A stretch of DNA of 64,000 bases from Gemmatimonadetes bacterium 2013_60CM_65_52 (lineage in GTDB: Bacteria > Gemmatimonadota > Gemmatimonadetes > Gemmatimonadales > Gemmatimonadaceae): contig NGFI01000014.1 in the NCBI GenBank assembly GCA_002215645.1, positions 1 through 64,000 on the forward strand, read 5' to 3'. Shown one piece after another: positions 1-8,604 of the stretch. The notes under the pieces were generated by a model. That model saw nothing but the letters and a program-made list of their open reading frames with translations. It ran no database searches and had not been told where the DNA came from. The number at the start of each line of letters is the position of its first letter. Positions within the stretch are counted from its first letter, which is position 1. A program made the position numbers and the translations under genes.

Positions 1-59
1 AGCCGGGGGACATGGAGAATCGGTACAGCGAATTGCTCGGAACGCTCATGGACGGCTAG
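1..59 (+). CDS. 3' end of an upstream gene (partial)
   Basis: An open frame runs from the window edge to a TAG at 57-59, ending in residues MENRYSELLGTLMDG. Only about 19 codons are visible, so no family can be named. It is kept because it is in the same direction as the next gene and has an ordinary amino-acid composition; it could still be a chance frame. Confidence 0.3.
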   Translation, partial: PGDMENRYSELLGTLMDG

Positions 60-383
60 CTGAGATCTGGAATCCGGGTGCTCAGGTTGCATGGCGAGCG
101 CGACCAGTCACACACCCCATGGATCTCGGCCCGAGCCGAAGTCGCTCGACGGGCATGAACCGCACCGAACCGTGGACGGGCAATGACATGGACACGTACA
201 CGGACGAACTCGCCCTGGTCGAAGTACTGGAACTGTGCGACGCGATTCACGTCGAGCTCTCGACCGGCGGCGATCGCGCATCCGTCTAACCAATCGGTTA
301 GGCGAAAGACTGGTCGACCGACGAATAGTTGTGGCGGGATGCTGATACCATCTTCCGCGCTCGACTTCTTTCGGGAGCGATCG
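60..383. other. Intergenic region with a candidate operator
   Basis: I see no convincing gene in these 324 bases. At 286-301 there is a perfect 6-4-6 palindrome, CTAACC-AATC-GGTTAG, the size and shape of a TetR-type operator. It lies about 80 bp before the hydrolase start at 384, so it may control that gene. No TetR gene is visible in the window to pair with it. Confidence 0.35.
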
Positions 384-1226
384 ATGCGGAAGCAGCTGAG
401 GATCGGAATCATGGTTGCCCTTGCGAGCATCATGCATGCGGCGGCGGCACCCTGCGTTGCACAGCAACAGCTCAGCGGCTCGCGAGTTGGGAAAGCCTCG
501 CCGAAAGCCACGAAAGCGAGCCTCGAATCCAACCGGAGTCACACCATGGGACCAACGATCGTACTCGTGCATGGCGCTTGGGCCGACGCGACTGGCTGGT
601 ATGATGTCACGCGCCTCCTGCAGGACGCTGGGTACAACGTCGTCGCGGTGCAGAACTCATTGTTCTCGTTCGCGACGGACATCGAGACGACAAAGCGTCT
701 CATCGATGCGCAGCAAGGGCCTCTCGTCGTCGTCGGGCACTCCTATGGGGGGGCGGTCATGTCGGCAGCGGCATCAGGAAATCCGAATGTGAAGGCGCTC
801 GTGTACGTCGCCGCGTTCGCGCCAGATCAGGGTGAAGCACTGGGAGGGCTGTTGCAGAAGTACCCCGATCTTGGACTGGGCGGCGCGCTGCGCCCGGATG
901 CCGCCGGATTCCTCTACATCGACCCCGCGCAATATCCCAAGGTCTTCGCCAACGGGCTTCCGGACAAGCAGGCCCGGGCTTTTGCCACGGAGCAAAAGCC
1001 GATCGCCGGCAGCGCGCTTGGCGAGCCGTTGACCATACAGCCGGCGTGGAGATCGGCACCGACATGGTTCGTGCTCGCGACGGAAGATCGAGCGATCAAT
1101 CCAGAGCTCGCGCACTTCATGGCCACGCGCATGAAGGCGAAAGTATCGGAAATCCGCTCGGGCCATCTGGTGTTCATATCGCACGCCGCAGAAGTCGCGC
1201 GAATCATCGAGAGCGCCGCGAGATAA
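384..1226 (+). CDS. Secreted alpha/beta hydrolase (esterase-like)
   Basis: A 280-aa protein. The ATG at 384 is preferred over the longer frame because it has a GGGAG ribosome site 6-10 bases upstream and opens a signal peptide (basic MRKQLR, hydrophobic run, AAAAPCVAQ). The mature part begins like salicylate-esterase/EstC-type hydrolases: TIVLVHGAWAD forms the oxyanion-hole region near residue 60, GHSYGG places the nucleophile at Ser120, and a late GHLVFISH supplies the likely catalytic His. Expected role is hydrolysis of a small ester outside the cytoplasm; the substrate cannot be read. It is followed after 3 bp by the tautomerase gene, so the two are probably co-transcribed. Confidence 0.8.
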   Translation: MRKQLRIGIMVALASIMHAAAAPCVAQQQLSGSRVGKASPKATKASLESNRSHTMGPTIVLVHGAWADATGWYDVTRLLQDAGYNVVAVQNSLFSFATDIETTKRLIDAQQGPLVVVGHSYGGAVMSAAASGNPNVKALVYVAAFAPDQGEALGGLLQKYPDLGLGGALRPDAAGFLYIDPAQYPKVFANGLPDKQARAFATEQKPIAGSALGEPLTIQPAWRSAPTWFVLATEDRAINPELAHFMATRMKAKVSEIRSGHLVFISHAAEVARIIESAAR

Positions 1227-1229
1227 CCG

Positions 1230-1664
1230 ATGCCGATGATTGACGTCTACGCGCCGGCCGGTGTGTTCAACGATACGTACCAGCTGGCGCGTGACCTCGC
1301 TACGGCGGTCATGAGGATCGAGCAGGTACCGCCCATCGCGATGTTCCGGCAGAACACCGCCGCGTTCGTGCACGAGCTGCCGCCCGGCCACTGTTCGAAT
1401 GTTGACGGTGACGAGGCATGCATCCGGGTTCAGGTGCTGACGAACGCAGGAGCGCTGAATCGCGATAAGCAGATCGAGATCGTAGCGGAGCTCACGCGGA
1501 TCGCCGGCGCCGCGGCCGCCAATGCCTCGGTCCAGCCGCGAACATGGGTGTTACTCACCGAAGCACCAGATGGTGGATGGGGCCTCTGGGGTCACGCTCA
1601 TACGAACGCTGATCTCGTGGGCGCCGCTCGTAAGGCAATGGCCGCGTCGGCGAAGGACGAATGA
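1230..1664 (+). CDS. Tautomerase superfamily protein
   Basis: A 144-aa protein whose second residue is proline (MPMIDVYAPAGVF), as in the 4-oxalocrotonate tautomerase superfamily, where Pro1 of the processed protein is the catalytic base. The beta-alpha-beta pattern appears twice, as expected for a fused two-unit member. The C-terminal half has LLTEAPDGGWGLWGHAHT, the usual WVLLTE-like strand. It starts 3 bp after the hydrolase and is probably in its operon. Substrate unknown. Confidence 0.7.
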   Translation: MPMIDVYAPAGVFNDTYQLARDLATAVMRIEQVPPIAMFRQNTAAFVHELPPGHCSNVDGDEACIRVQVLTNAGALNRDKQIEIVAELTRIAGAAAANASVQPRTWVLLTEAPDGGWGLWGHAHTNADLVGAARKAMAASAKDE

Positions 1665-1812
1665 TTCAACGTTGTGGAGGAACATGCCCACGAAGACGTC
1701 GACTGTTGCGGTCGTGTCTCACGCCAGCGTCCCTTTGCGCGGCCGGCAACGGCGTAGCCGCATCGTCGCCCACGAGCATTGCGCGGCCTGCCCTTCAGCG
1801 CAAACGTAACGG

Positions 1813-2403
1813 ATGCCAGACTCCACGCGGAAACGGTGCTCCTGGGTCAACGTCGAGAACGCGCTGATGCTGGAATACCACGATGTGGAATGGGGAGTTC
1901 CGACGCATGACGACCGGAAGCATTTCGAGTTCCTGGTTCTCGAAGGCGCACAAGCTGGACTCAGCTGGTCGATCATCCTCAACAAGCGCGACGGATACCG
2001 GCGCGCGTTCAGCCAGTTCGATCCAAGCAAGGTCGCGAGATACACTGACGCGCGAATCGACAAGCTCGTCGCTGACGGCGGCATTATTCGGAATCGCGCA
2101 AAGATCAGCGCCGCCGTGAAAAACGCGCAGGCATTCCTGAAGGTTCAGGAGGAGTTCGAGAGCTTCGACGCGTATTGCTGGCAATTCGTGAACGGAAGCC
2201 CACGGCAGAATCGTTGGCGTTCGATGAACGAGATTCCTGCTTCGACAGAAGAATCGGACGCGTTCAGCCGCGATCTCAAACGTCGTGGATTCTCGTTCGT
2301 CGGAACGACGACCATCTACGCGCACATGCAGGCGGTCGGAATGGTCAACGACCACGTGGTCGAGTGTTTTCGACATCGTGAAATTCGACGGCTCGGCGCC
2401 TGA
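1813..2403 (+). CDS. tag: DNA-3-methyladenine glycosylase I
   Basis: A 196-aa base-excision repair enzyme that removes 3-methyladenine from alkylated DNA. The zinc site typical of Tag is intact: Cys9 and His23 at the N-terminus (CSWV...EYHDVEWG) and His181/Cys185 in NDHVVEC. The EYHDVEWGVP and GLSWSIILNKR blocks are strongly conserved in this family, and the length matches the usual 180-200 aa. The first 148 bp upstream hold nothing I can identify. Confidence 0.95.
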   Translation: MPDSTRKRCSWVNVENALMLEYHDVEWGVPTHDDRKHFEFLVLEGAQAGLSWSIILNKRDGYRRAFSQFDPSKVARYTDARIDKLVADGGIIRNRAKISAAVKNAQAFLKVQEEFESFDAYCWQFVNGSPRQNRWRSMNEIPASTEESDAFSRDLKRRGFSFVGTTTIYAHMQAVGMVNDHVVECFRHREIRRLGA

Positions 2404-2586
2404 AACTCTTTGGCTCCCGCAACGCGCGCTTGGCTGATTGCATCGACGTCGAGGCGCAACGCAAGCAAGCGCATTGGAACGCGAAGGGGCAGAACTTCGT
2501 CGCGCTGCAACGACCGCGCGGCAGCTGCGCGAGCCGTACCAGCTGGTTCCCAAATGCTCCCACAACGGCCTTGCGGGCTGAAAATG

Positions 2587-2624
2587 AAAAGTTCGACATC
2601 ACTGTAAGTGATTGTCGGACTTTT
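2587..2624. terminator. Bidirectional hairpin terminator next to the tRNA fragment
   Basis: A 17/18-nt imperfect stem (AAAAGTTCGACATCACT against AGTGATTGTCGGACTTTT, one G-U and one bulge) around the loop GTA, with a T-run on both strands. It directly abuts the tRNA-Gln 3' fragment at 2625. On the minus strand it lies just where the terminator of an intact tRNA-Gln would be. Confidence 0.65.
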
Positions 2625-2669
2625 AGTTGCCCCTCCTGGGATCGAACCAGGACTCTCCTGATCCAGAGT
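2625..2669 (-). repeat. 45-bp copy of the tRNA-Gln 3' part (putative att site)
   Basis: These 45 bases are identical to 4987-5031, which covers tRNA-Gln from just beyond its 3' end through the T-arm and variable loop into the anticodon loop. The match stops abruptly at the anticodon, as at crossover sites of tyrosine-recombinase islands that integrate into tRNA genes. The remaining tRNA half is absent, so this is not a functional tRNA. Confidence 0.8.
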
Positions 2670-3277
2670 GATACGGCTCACAGGCACTGTTCCAGCAACT
2701 TGCGCGATTCTCATGGAGTTGCTCCGCATCCTGCTGCGGTCCACGCGACGCGAGTCGCGCATTGCTGGATCGAACCTTAGTGAGATGTTGAGGGTGCGGC
2801 CGGAGAGCACTGGTTGCCAAACTGATTGCTGCTGTAATGGCGACTGTGTCCGAACTCTTGCGATGAATAGGACGAGGAGGCAATCATGCCATTTGCGGAG
2901 AGCAATCCGCACTCGTGCGCGGATTACACGTCTGCTCCAAGACGTGTACGCCTGACATCCTCGATACGGTGAAGCACTTGATCTTGCCGCCTGCCTGCTC
3001 CAACCCATCAAGTTCAGGTTCCGCTCGATTCCGCCGATCGTAGGCAACAGGGTTCGGCTACGCGCCGTTTGCCCCTGTAGCTGAAGCGGACCAGAAATCG
3101 GTTCGCGCCGGCGAATCGCATCTGACGTACCCAACGATCGCCGCACTTCCATACCTCATCGCTTGCCCGCTCTATTGCATACAATTCAAACCAGTCGCAC
3201 CTTAGCGGTCCGAGCCTCCGTGACCGGCCGCCGCGGATCGCCACGTCGCCGCTCGTTCACCTTCACCAATCCCGACG
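2670..3277. other. Non-coding stretch between att-like repeat and secreted protein gene
   Basis: About 600 bases without a convincing reading frame; candidate frames on both strands have unnatural composition and no recognisable domain. It follows the tRNA fragment and may be decayed island DNA. No integrase remnant could be recognised. Confidence 0.5.
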
Positions 3278-4702
3278 TTGCGACACTCGAAACTCGCACT
3301 GTCTCTCCGCCTCGCCGCCCTCCTCGCGCTTGTCCTCTGCCAGCCCCGCACCACCGAAGCACAGGACGATCGCACCGGACGACTCGAGGGGCGTGTGATC
3401 GACAGTACTCGCGCGCGCCCACTCGTCGGCACACGCGTCGTCGTGGTGAGCATGGATGCACGTTTGGCAATGAGCGGCGCCGCGTCGACCGATTCCGCAG
3501 GCAGGTATCACATCGATTCGCTGCCGCCCGGACGCTACGCGGTCGGCTTCGAGAGCGCACTCCTCGATTCCCTCGAGATCAACCTCTCCGGGCGCACGGT
3601 CGTTGTCGCGCCAGGACGGACCGCGACGATCGATCTCGCCCTTCCGCCCGCCGCGATGCTCCGCAGTGCGCTGTGTCCGAACGTGACTCTCCCGGCGCAA
3701 ACGGGCGTGATCTTCGGGCACGTGGTGGACGTGGAGAGCGAGAACGCGGTGCCGGGCGCCGTGCTCGCGCTGTCGTGGATGGAGCGCGACGTCGACCGTG
3801 CCACGCTGCGTCCGGTGAATCGAGAGCGCACCGCATCGGCGATCACCGACGCCGACGGATGGTACCGACTGTGCGGCGTGCCGACGGACACGTGGCTCGC
3901 AATGCAGCTCCAGCACATGGGCCGCACGGGTCCGGTGATTCGCGCGCTCGTCAATGACACGCTGGGGATCGCCGTCCGTCACCTCTCGTTCGACGCGTCC
4001 ACGGCGCGTCCGGCATCGGACTCCGCGACATCGGCTGCAGCCACGGACAGCGTCGCCGCCCTTCTCCTGTCTGGGACTGCGATGCTGAGCGGCATCGTGC
4101 GCGGAACGGGCGATGCCCCGCTCGCGTCGGCGGGGGTCGGAGTGCGCGGCGCGCGCGCCACGGGGACGACGGACGCGCTCGGCCGCTACGCACTCAGGGG
4201 GCTGCCGGCCGGCACGCAGATGCTCGAGGTGCGGCACGTCGGATACTCCGCCGCCGAGATGCCCGTCGAGCTGCGGAGCGGCGTCATGGCGACGAGCGAC
4301 GTGCGGCTACAGCGTGTGGTGAACCTCGACTCCATCCGCGTCGTCGCGACGCGCCAGCGCTACAAGGAGTTCAATGAGGTACGAAAGCACACGATCGGTC
4401 TCTTCTTCGGCCCCGAAGACATGGAGTGGCGGCAACGCACGGTGTACGCGAGCGACGTGATCGAGCAGATCCCCGGCTTCCGGGTGATCGGTGATGGCAT
4501 CATGGCGGACGTGGTAAGCAACCGCGGTGCGTCCCTCGGCCCGTGCAAGACGAACGTCGTCATCGATGGCGTCGAGGGATCCTCGATCAACGACGTCAGC
4601 CCGCTCCTGATCGGAGCGTTCGCGGCGTTCCGGCAAGGCGATATGCCGCCGCAAGAATACGATCGGGGGTGCGGAGTGATCCTCATCTGGACGAAGCGAT
4701 GA
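3278..4702 (+). CDS. Secreted protein with carboxypeptidase-regulatory and TonB-plug-like domains
   Basis: A 474-aa protein from a TTG start, beginning with a signal peptide (hydrophobic residues 8-20, then TTEAQ). Three carboxypeptidase-regulatory-like beta-sandwich units follow: GRLEGRVIDS...GRYHIDSLPPGRY, GVIFGHVVD...GWYRLCGVP and LSGIVRGTGD...GRYALRGLPAG. The C-terminal 130 residues (SDVIEQIPGFRVI...GCGVILIWTKR) resemble a TonB-receptor plug domain without the barrel. Such proteins are abundant in Gemmatimonadota and Bacteroidota; the role is probably outer-membrane or surface binding, but no ligand can be read. It is the only clear gene between the two 45-bp tRNA repeats. Confidence 0.75.
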   Translation: MRHSKLALSLRLAALLALVLCQPRTTEAQDDRTGRLEGRVIDSTRARPLVGTRVVVVSMDARLAMSGAASTDSAGRYHIDSLPPGRYAVGFESALLDSLEINLSGRTVVVAPGRTATIDLALPPAAMLRSALCPNVTLPAQTGVIFGHVVDVESENAVPGAVLALSWMERDVDRATLRPVNRERTASAITDADGWYRLCGVPTDTWLAMQLQHMGRTGPVIRALVNDTLGIAVRHLSFDASTARPASDSATSAAATDSVAALLLSGTAMLSGIVRGTGDAPLASAGVGVRGARATGTTDALGRYALRGLPAGTQMLEVRHVGYSAAEMPVELRSGVMATSDVRLQRVVNLDSIRVVATRQRYKEFNEVRKHTIGLFFGPEDMEWRQRTVYASDVIEQIPGFRVIGDGIMADVVSNRGASLGPCKTNVVIDGVEGSSINDVSPLLIGAFAAFRQGDMPPQEYDRGCGVILIWTKR

Positions 4703-4954
4703 GCTACTGACGAGCTAGGGGTGTAGTCACGTGACGCGCGAGCCAGCACGCGCCCCTTCTCAAAAGAATCGGGTGAGAACGCCCAAGCGATCTCGTCGGG
4801 CCATATGGTTGTCGTCGCTCGTGTCCGTCGCAGTTTTCATTTCTTTCTTGCCTTTGGCTGTTGTGGCCTTGCCGGCCTTGACCTCGACGTCATTCGGCTC
4901 AATCAGGAGAATTTTCAGGGACCAATCTGGGGGAGTCGCCGCCCCAAGCAATAA

Positions 4955-4983
4955 GGCGAGCCAACCGAACCGGTTGACTCGCC
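4955..4983 (-). terminator. Hairpin terminator downstream of tRNA-Gln
   Basis: On the minus strand, GGCGAGTCAACCG pairs with CGGTTGGCTCGCC around a short loop (12 of 13 positions), followed by TTATTGCTT. It lies 6 bp past the tRNA-Gln 3' end, so it probably ends that transcript. Confidence 0.6.
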
Positions 4984-4986
4984 TAG

Positions 4987-5031
4987 AGTTGCCCCTCCTG
5001 GGATCGAACCAGGACTCTCCTGATCCAGAGT
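4987..5031 (-). repeat. 45-bp repeat within tRNA-Gln (putative att site, tRNA-proximal)
   Basis: Identical to 2625-2669. This copy is inside the intact tRNA gene and spans its 3' end to the anticodon loop. Confidence 0.8.
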
Positions 5032-5061
5032 CAGGCGTGTTGCCAGTTACACCAAGGGGCA
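4989..5061 (-). tRNA. tRNA-Gln (anticodon CTG)
   Basis: Reading the minus strand from 5061: the acceptor TGCCCCT pairs with AGGGGCA, the anticodon stem CCTGA/TCAGG encloses CTCTGGA with anticodon CTG, and the T-arm is CCTGG-TTCGATC-CCAGG. The length is 73 nt with discriminator A and no encoded CCA. It decodes CAG. Confidence 0.95.
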
Positions 5062-5164
5062 AAAAAACCGCCGAAATGCGCACCGAATGCATTGCGGGCG
5101 GAACCCTTGTAGAATAGCCGGGTCAGAGACTTGCTTCAACCCCTCGTCCGCCAGGAGGCCGCTT

Positions 5165-6472
5165 CTGAAACCGCATCCCCACTGCGGAAGCCGCGTCGCG
5201 TCGCCCCGCGTGCTCCTCGCGCTCCTGCCATTCCTCGGCGCCGGATGCCGGCAGGTGCAGTCCGGCTTCGGCGCCGACGCCCACGCACGAACCAGCGTCG
5301 ACCAGTTCTACGGCGCACTCGCGAACCGCCATCTCGAGATCGTGCGCAACGCAAAGTACGACTACGCGCGCGTCCAGCTCTCGCGCGGAGCGCTCTCCCC
5401 GTCACGCGTGTACGACGACACGGCGGCATGGACGGCATCGTCCGGAGCGGTCCGCGTGCTGGAGACGTTCGGCACCCACACGGACGACAAGTACGTCATG
5501 AGCTCGCACCGCACCGTGCCCGCGCCCGCAAAGCCGGCGGACGGACGGCACGTGACGACGCTCAGCCGCATGTCGGAGGGGGAATACCAATGGGACACGA
5601 CCGTCGACTTCGCGCTGGGCAGCATACGTCCCGCCGATCTCGCCCTGGTGATCTCGCGACTGATGGCAGCGGGTGAGGGCCTCACCGAGAAGGACGCGCG
5701 CGCGGAAATCGCGGCAGCGGCGCCGCGTTCGTCCGCGGTGCTCGGCGCCCTCTTCTCCCTCGACACCATCCGGCCGCTCGCGCTCGGCGACGGCTCGACG
5801 CTGGTGACGCTCGGGATCGGCGTGCATTCCGATCAATTGCGCCAGAAGTGGCCGGCGTTCGGCGAATACGTGCGCAAATACGTGGACTCCGCGCGGCTCC
5901 GGTTCGTGCTGACGGACAGGAGCGGCGCGCCGTTCCTCGATGCGCAGGGTCACGACCGGTTCCTGTCGATCAAGGTGCGCTCACTCGGTGGACATCTGGT
6001 GTCGCTGACGGGGCCACCGAGGCCGATGCCGGACACGCTCGTCATCCTCGCCGACTTCACGACGAAGGTGAAGTTGTGGCACGTCGGATTTCATGACCTG
6101 TCACTCGACTTCGTGAACTCATCACGAGGCGAGGCAGAGCGCGACTGGACGGTGACGGGACGTCGCGAGCCGCATTGGAACCTTCCGTTCATCACGGCGC
6201 GCCTGATCCGGGCGCCGTTGCGGCGTCCGTTCGCCGGCGAGGGCGCGCTGTTCCGACTGGGAGTGCGCGCAGGTACAGGCGACGAACCGACGGTGCTGGT
6301 GCGGCAGTCGCGCCTGGTCGTGCAGGAGAGCGCAATTCTTCGCTTCATCAATTCGTTGACGAGCACCGCCATGGACGACTTCGGCGGACGCGCGGAGCGC
6401 GAAGAGAATCAGTGGCTGCGCGAGCTGTTCATCGCCATGCGCGATGATGCACACGCGGTGCTCGGACCATGA
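5165..6472 (+). CDS. Hypothetical exported protein, about 435 aa
   Basis: Not recognised. The frame is open from an ATG at 5087, but that start would place the first codons in the tRNA-Gln promoter and put a basic stretch before the hydrophobic segment. AGGAGG at about 5152-5157 lies 7 bp before a CTG at 5165, after which LLALLPFLGAGC looks like a lipoprotein-type signal with Cys; I use this start, with low certainty. The body is an alpha/beta mixture (SVDQFYGALANRHLEIVRNAKYDY, several TLVILADFTTK-like strands) with no motif I can name. A strong terminator follows at 6559. Confidence 0.6.
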   Translation: MKPHPHCGSRVASPRVLLALLPFLGAGCRQVQSGFGADAHARTSVDQFYGALANRHLEIVRNAKYDYARVQLSRGALSPSRVYDDTAAWTASSGAVRVLETFGTHTDDKYVMSSHRTVPAPAKPADGRHVTTLSRMSEGEYQWDTTVDFALGSIRPADLALVISRLMAAGEGLTEKDARAEIAAAAPRSSAVLGALFSLDTIRPLALGDGSTLVTLGIGVHSDQLRQKWPAFGEYVRKYVDSARLRFVLTDRSGAPFLDAQGHDRFLSIKVRSLGGHLVSLTGPPRPMPDTLVILADFTTKVKLWHVGFHDLSLDFVNSSRGEAERDWTVTGRREPHWNLPFITARLIRAPLRRPFAGEGALFRLGVRAGTGDEPTVLVRQSRLVVQESAILRFINSLTSTAMDDFGGRAEREENQWLRELFIAMRDDAHAVLGP

Positions 6473-6558
6473 GGGTCGGAGTCTTCTGTTACGCTCTCAA
6501 TCACATGCTCGTCCAGTTGACAGTGGGGCATGCTTGGTTACATTTCTTTGTGTGACGG

Positions 6559-6589
6559 CGGCCCCGCACGGTTGCGGGGCCGTTTCTGT
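6559..6589 (+). terminator. Rho-independent terminator
   Basis: A perfect 10-bp stem CGGCCCCGCA/TGCGGGGCCG with a CGGT loop, followed by TTTCTGT. It ends the 5165-6472 transcript before tRNA-Ala. Confidence 0.9.
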
Positions 6590-6632
6590 CTACCCTCGAG
6601 TTCGGCGACGGCCGCTCGAACCCGTACCATGC

Positions 6633-6705
6633 GGGGCTGTAGCTCAGCTGGGAGAGCGCGCCGTTCGCAACGGCGAGGTCAGGGGTTCGATCCCCCTCAG
6701 CTCCA
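6633..6705 (+). tRNA. tRNA-Ala (anticodon CGC)
   Basis: The acceptor GGGGCTG pairs with CAGCTCC. The D-arm GCTCAGCTGGGAGAGC, anticodon stem CGCCG/CGGCG around TTCGCAA (anticodon CGC) and T-arm AGGGG-TTCGATC-CCCCT are canonical. It is 73 nt including discriminator A, with no encoded CCA. Confidence 0.96.
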
Positions 6706-6802
6706 TCTCGAGGCAGTTCCGTTGGCTCAGCCAACTGCAGTTTTTGCCCGCCGCCGTTCGGTAGGACGTAGAGTTCCAATGACGGTGACGTGGCATCCTC
6801 CG

Positions 6803-6840
6803 GCGCCGCGGTCCAATCGGATCGCGGCGCTTTCTGTTGT
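6803..6840 (+). terminator. Rho-independent terminator of tRNA-Ala
   Basis: A 12-bp stem (GCGCCGCGGTCC against GGATCGCGGCGC, one G-U pair) with loop AATC, followed by TTTCTGTTGT. Confidence 0.85.
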
Positions 6841-6857
6841 AGGAGGATAGGATAGTT

Positions 6858-7823
6858 TTGTCCCCCATGATTCCCACGCCCGTCGAAATTCGTGCCGCCG
6901 CCGAACGACTCCGCGGCATCACGCAGCGTACCCCGCTCGTGCCCTCTCCCGAGCTTTCCTTCGAGCTTGGGACACCGGTCTACCTCAAGTGCGAGAACCT
7001 TCAGCGCACCGGATCCTTCAAGCTCCGCGGCGCATTCAACGTCCTCGCCACGCTGTCCGAATCAGAGCGCCAGCGCGGAGTCGTCGCGTCATCCGCCGGC
7101 AACCACGGACTCGGCATTGCCCTCGGGGCAAAGTTGCTCGGCATTCGCGCACGGGTCTTCGTGCCCTCCTCGGCACCGGCCGTGAAGCGTGAGGGCATCG
7201 CGGCACTCGGCGCCGAGGTGGATGAGTCGCAACCGGATTACGACGGTGCGCATGCGCTGGCACTGCGCCACGCCGCCGAATCTGGCTGCACGTTCGTGAA
7301 TCCGTGCGCGGGCGCAACGCTGCTCGCGGGACAGGGGACGATTGCGCTCGAAGTGCTCGACGCGCTGCCGTCGGTGCGGACGATGGTCGTTCCGGTTGGC
7401 GGCGGCGGCCTCGTCGGTGGCATTGCGGCACTGCTGCGCGCGGAGACGCCGCACGTGCGTATCGTGGGTGCGCAGACTGCGGTGACGAACGCGATGTCGA
7501 AGTCGCTCGCCGCGTCGCGGCTGGAGTCTGTTCCCGTCGTTCCGACGCTCGCGGACGGACTCGCGGGACAGATCGACGAAGAGGGGCTGGCGATCGGTCA
7601 GTTCGCGATCGATGAGCTGCGAATCGTGGAGGAGACGGAGGTCGCGGACGCGATCGCGTGGGTCTCCAATGCGCACGACATGCGCGTCGAAGGGGCGGGC
7701 GCGGTAGGAGTCGCGACAGCGCGCCGAGCCGATGCGCGCCTGGATGGCCCGGTGGTGATTGTATTGTCAGGCGGCAACATCGACGACACGCGCTGGCGCG
7801 ACGTGGTGGCCGCGCGAACCTGA
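6858..7823 (+). CDS. Threonine/serine dehydratase family (PLP) enzyme
   Basis: A 321-aa fold-type II PLP enzyme. The Schiff-base lysine is Lys55 in TGSFKLRGA, and the phosphate-binding Gly-rich loop is VVPVGGGGLVGG. SSAGNHGLGIA and the C-terminal VVIVLSGGN are also family hallmarks. Expected reaction is deamination of threonine or serine to a 2-oxo acid; serine racemase is an alternative at this length, since there is no C-terminal ACT-like regulatory domain. AGGAGG lies 11 bp before the TTG at 6858; an ATG three codons further in is the other possible start. Confidence 0.9.
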   Translation: MSPMIPTPVEIRAAAERLRGITQRTPLVPSPELSFELGTPVYLKCENLQRTGSFKLRGAFNVLATLSESERQRGVVASSAGNHGLGIALGAKLLGIRARVFVPSSAPAVKREGIAALGAEVDESQPDYDGAHALALRHAAESGCTFVNPCAGATLLAGQGTIALEVLDALPSVRTMVVPVGGGGLVGGIAALLRAETPHVRIVGAQTAVTNAMSKSLAASRLESVPVVPTLADGLAGQIDEEGLAIGQFAIDELRIVEETEVADAIAWVSNAHDMRVEGAGAVGVATARRADARLDGPVVIVLSGGNIDDTRWRDVVAART

Positions 7824-7871
7824 CTCGCGAGGGATAGTCGTCGCGTGACGACCGATCCCTCGCGAAGTCAG
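7820..7871. terminator. Long hairpin between convergent genes
   Basis: CTGACTCGCGAGGGAT pairs with ATCCCTCGCGAAGTCAG (one bulge), with an inner GTCGTC/GACGAC stem. It sits between the convergent dehydratase and KGG genes. There is no T-run, so it may act as a Rho-independent-like block in both directions or as an RNA 3'-end stabiliser. Confidence 0.6.
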
Positions 7872-7884
7872 GCCGCGGCGAGCG

Positions 7885-8457
7885 TCATGGACGCTCGATG
7901 CTGCGTTCCGCTGGTGCGCTGTTCCGCGACTCTCCGCCCAGCGAGCTACCCGATGGCCGAGGAGGATTCGCGCTCGCGTTCCGCTGCTGCTGGGAGAGGC
8001 TGCTCCCGATGCCGACCTCGCGATCGCTCTGGAGCCTCTCGGAACCGCCCGATCCGCCCCGATCCTGAAGCCGCGCCACGCGATTTGCACCGCGCGCTTC
8101 CCCACCGCGGCGGCCGATGGCCGCCATGTGCTCGCGATTCTTGCTCACGGTGACGCCACCCTTTCGGCCCGCGGCGCGCGCCTCGCTCGAGTCGAACTCG
8201 TGCGCCGTTCCCTTCTGATGCGCGGCACGCCCGCCCTTGCTGGCGATCTCCCGCTGCTTGGATCGGTCCATGGAGGCAAATCCGCGATTGCTACGCGCAC
8301 GCGGAGACCCCTGGCCGCTGGCCGAAGCCGCGCGCGATTGCGCGGCGAGCCCATCGCCGCTGGAAGGACGCGAGAAGCGCCCACTCTCGTCCGCTACTTC
8401 GCGCTGCCGTTCCCGATCCGCGCCGAAGCGCTCGTCATCGTTCGGTCTGATCGCCAT
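7885..8457 (-). CDS. KGG-repeat stress-associated protein
   Basis: A 190-aa very hydrophilic protein. It has tandem KGG-type motifs near its middle: GFASMDRSKQREIASKGGRAAH, then ARAAGRKGG, then MAAIGRRGG. This is the layout of the con-10/GsiB-type stress-induced family, thought to act as hydrophilins in desiccation and general stress. The ATG at 8457 is chosen because GAGGAGG lies about 8 bp upstream; the longer frame lacks such support. Both ends are low-complexity (SSLGGESRN, SRPSSGDG). Confidence 0.8.
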   Translation of the reverse strand: MAIRPNDDERFGADRERQREVADESGRFSRPSSGDGLAAQSRAASASGQGSPRARSNRGFASMDRSKQREIASKGGRAAHQKGTAHEFDSSEARAAGRKGGVTVSKNREHMAAIGRRGGEARGANRVARLQDRGGSGGSERLQSDREVGIGSSLSQQQRNASANPPRPSGSSLGGESRNSAPAERSIERP

Positions 8458-8590
8458 CACTGCTACCTCCTCAAGAGTTTGGGCGGGCGGCCCGTCATAC
8501 GAGTTCAACTGTGCAAACCCCGGACCCATGCGCGCTTGCGCCCTCTTTCGCCCGAGCTCGATTTAGAAGCAAAGCTCGGGCCGCAACGCG

Positions 8591-8596
8591 TATATT
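8591..8596 (+). promoter_or_regulatory. Putative -10 box (TATATT) of rnz
   Basis: TATATT ends 8 bp before the rnz ATG, so a transcript started from it would be nearly leaderless. The same hexamer stands before the genes at 11925, 44151 and 55936. No clear -35 is seen. Confidence 0.45.
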
Positions 8597-8604
8597 TCGC
8601 CGCC

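Noticed and set aside
2625-2669. A second tRNA-Gln gene
   Set aside because: Only the 3' part is present; the sequence beyond the anticodon loop has no 5' acceptor or D-arm.
4731-5117. Plus-strand ORF across tRNA-Gln
   Set aside because: It reads through the tRNA gene and its terminator; the hydrophobic stretch is coincidental.
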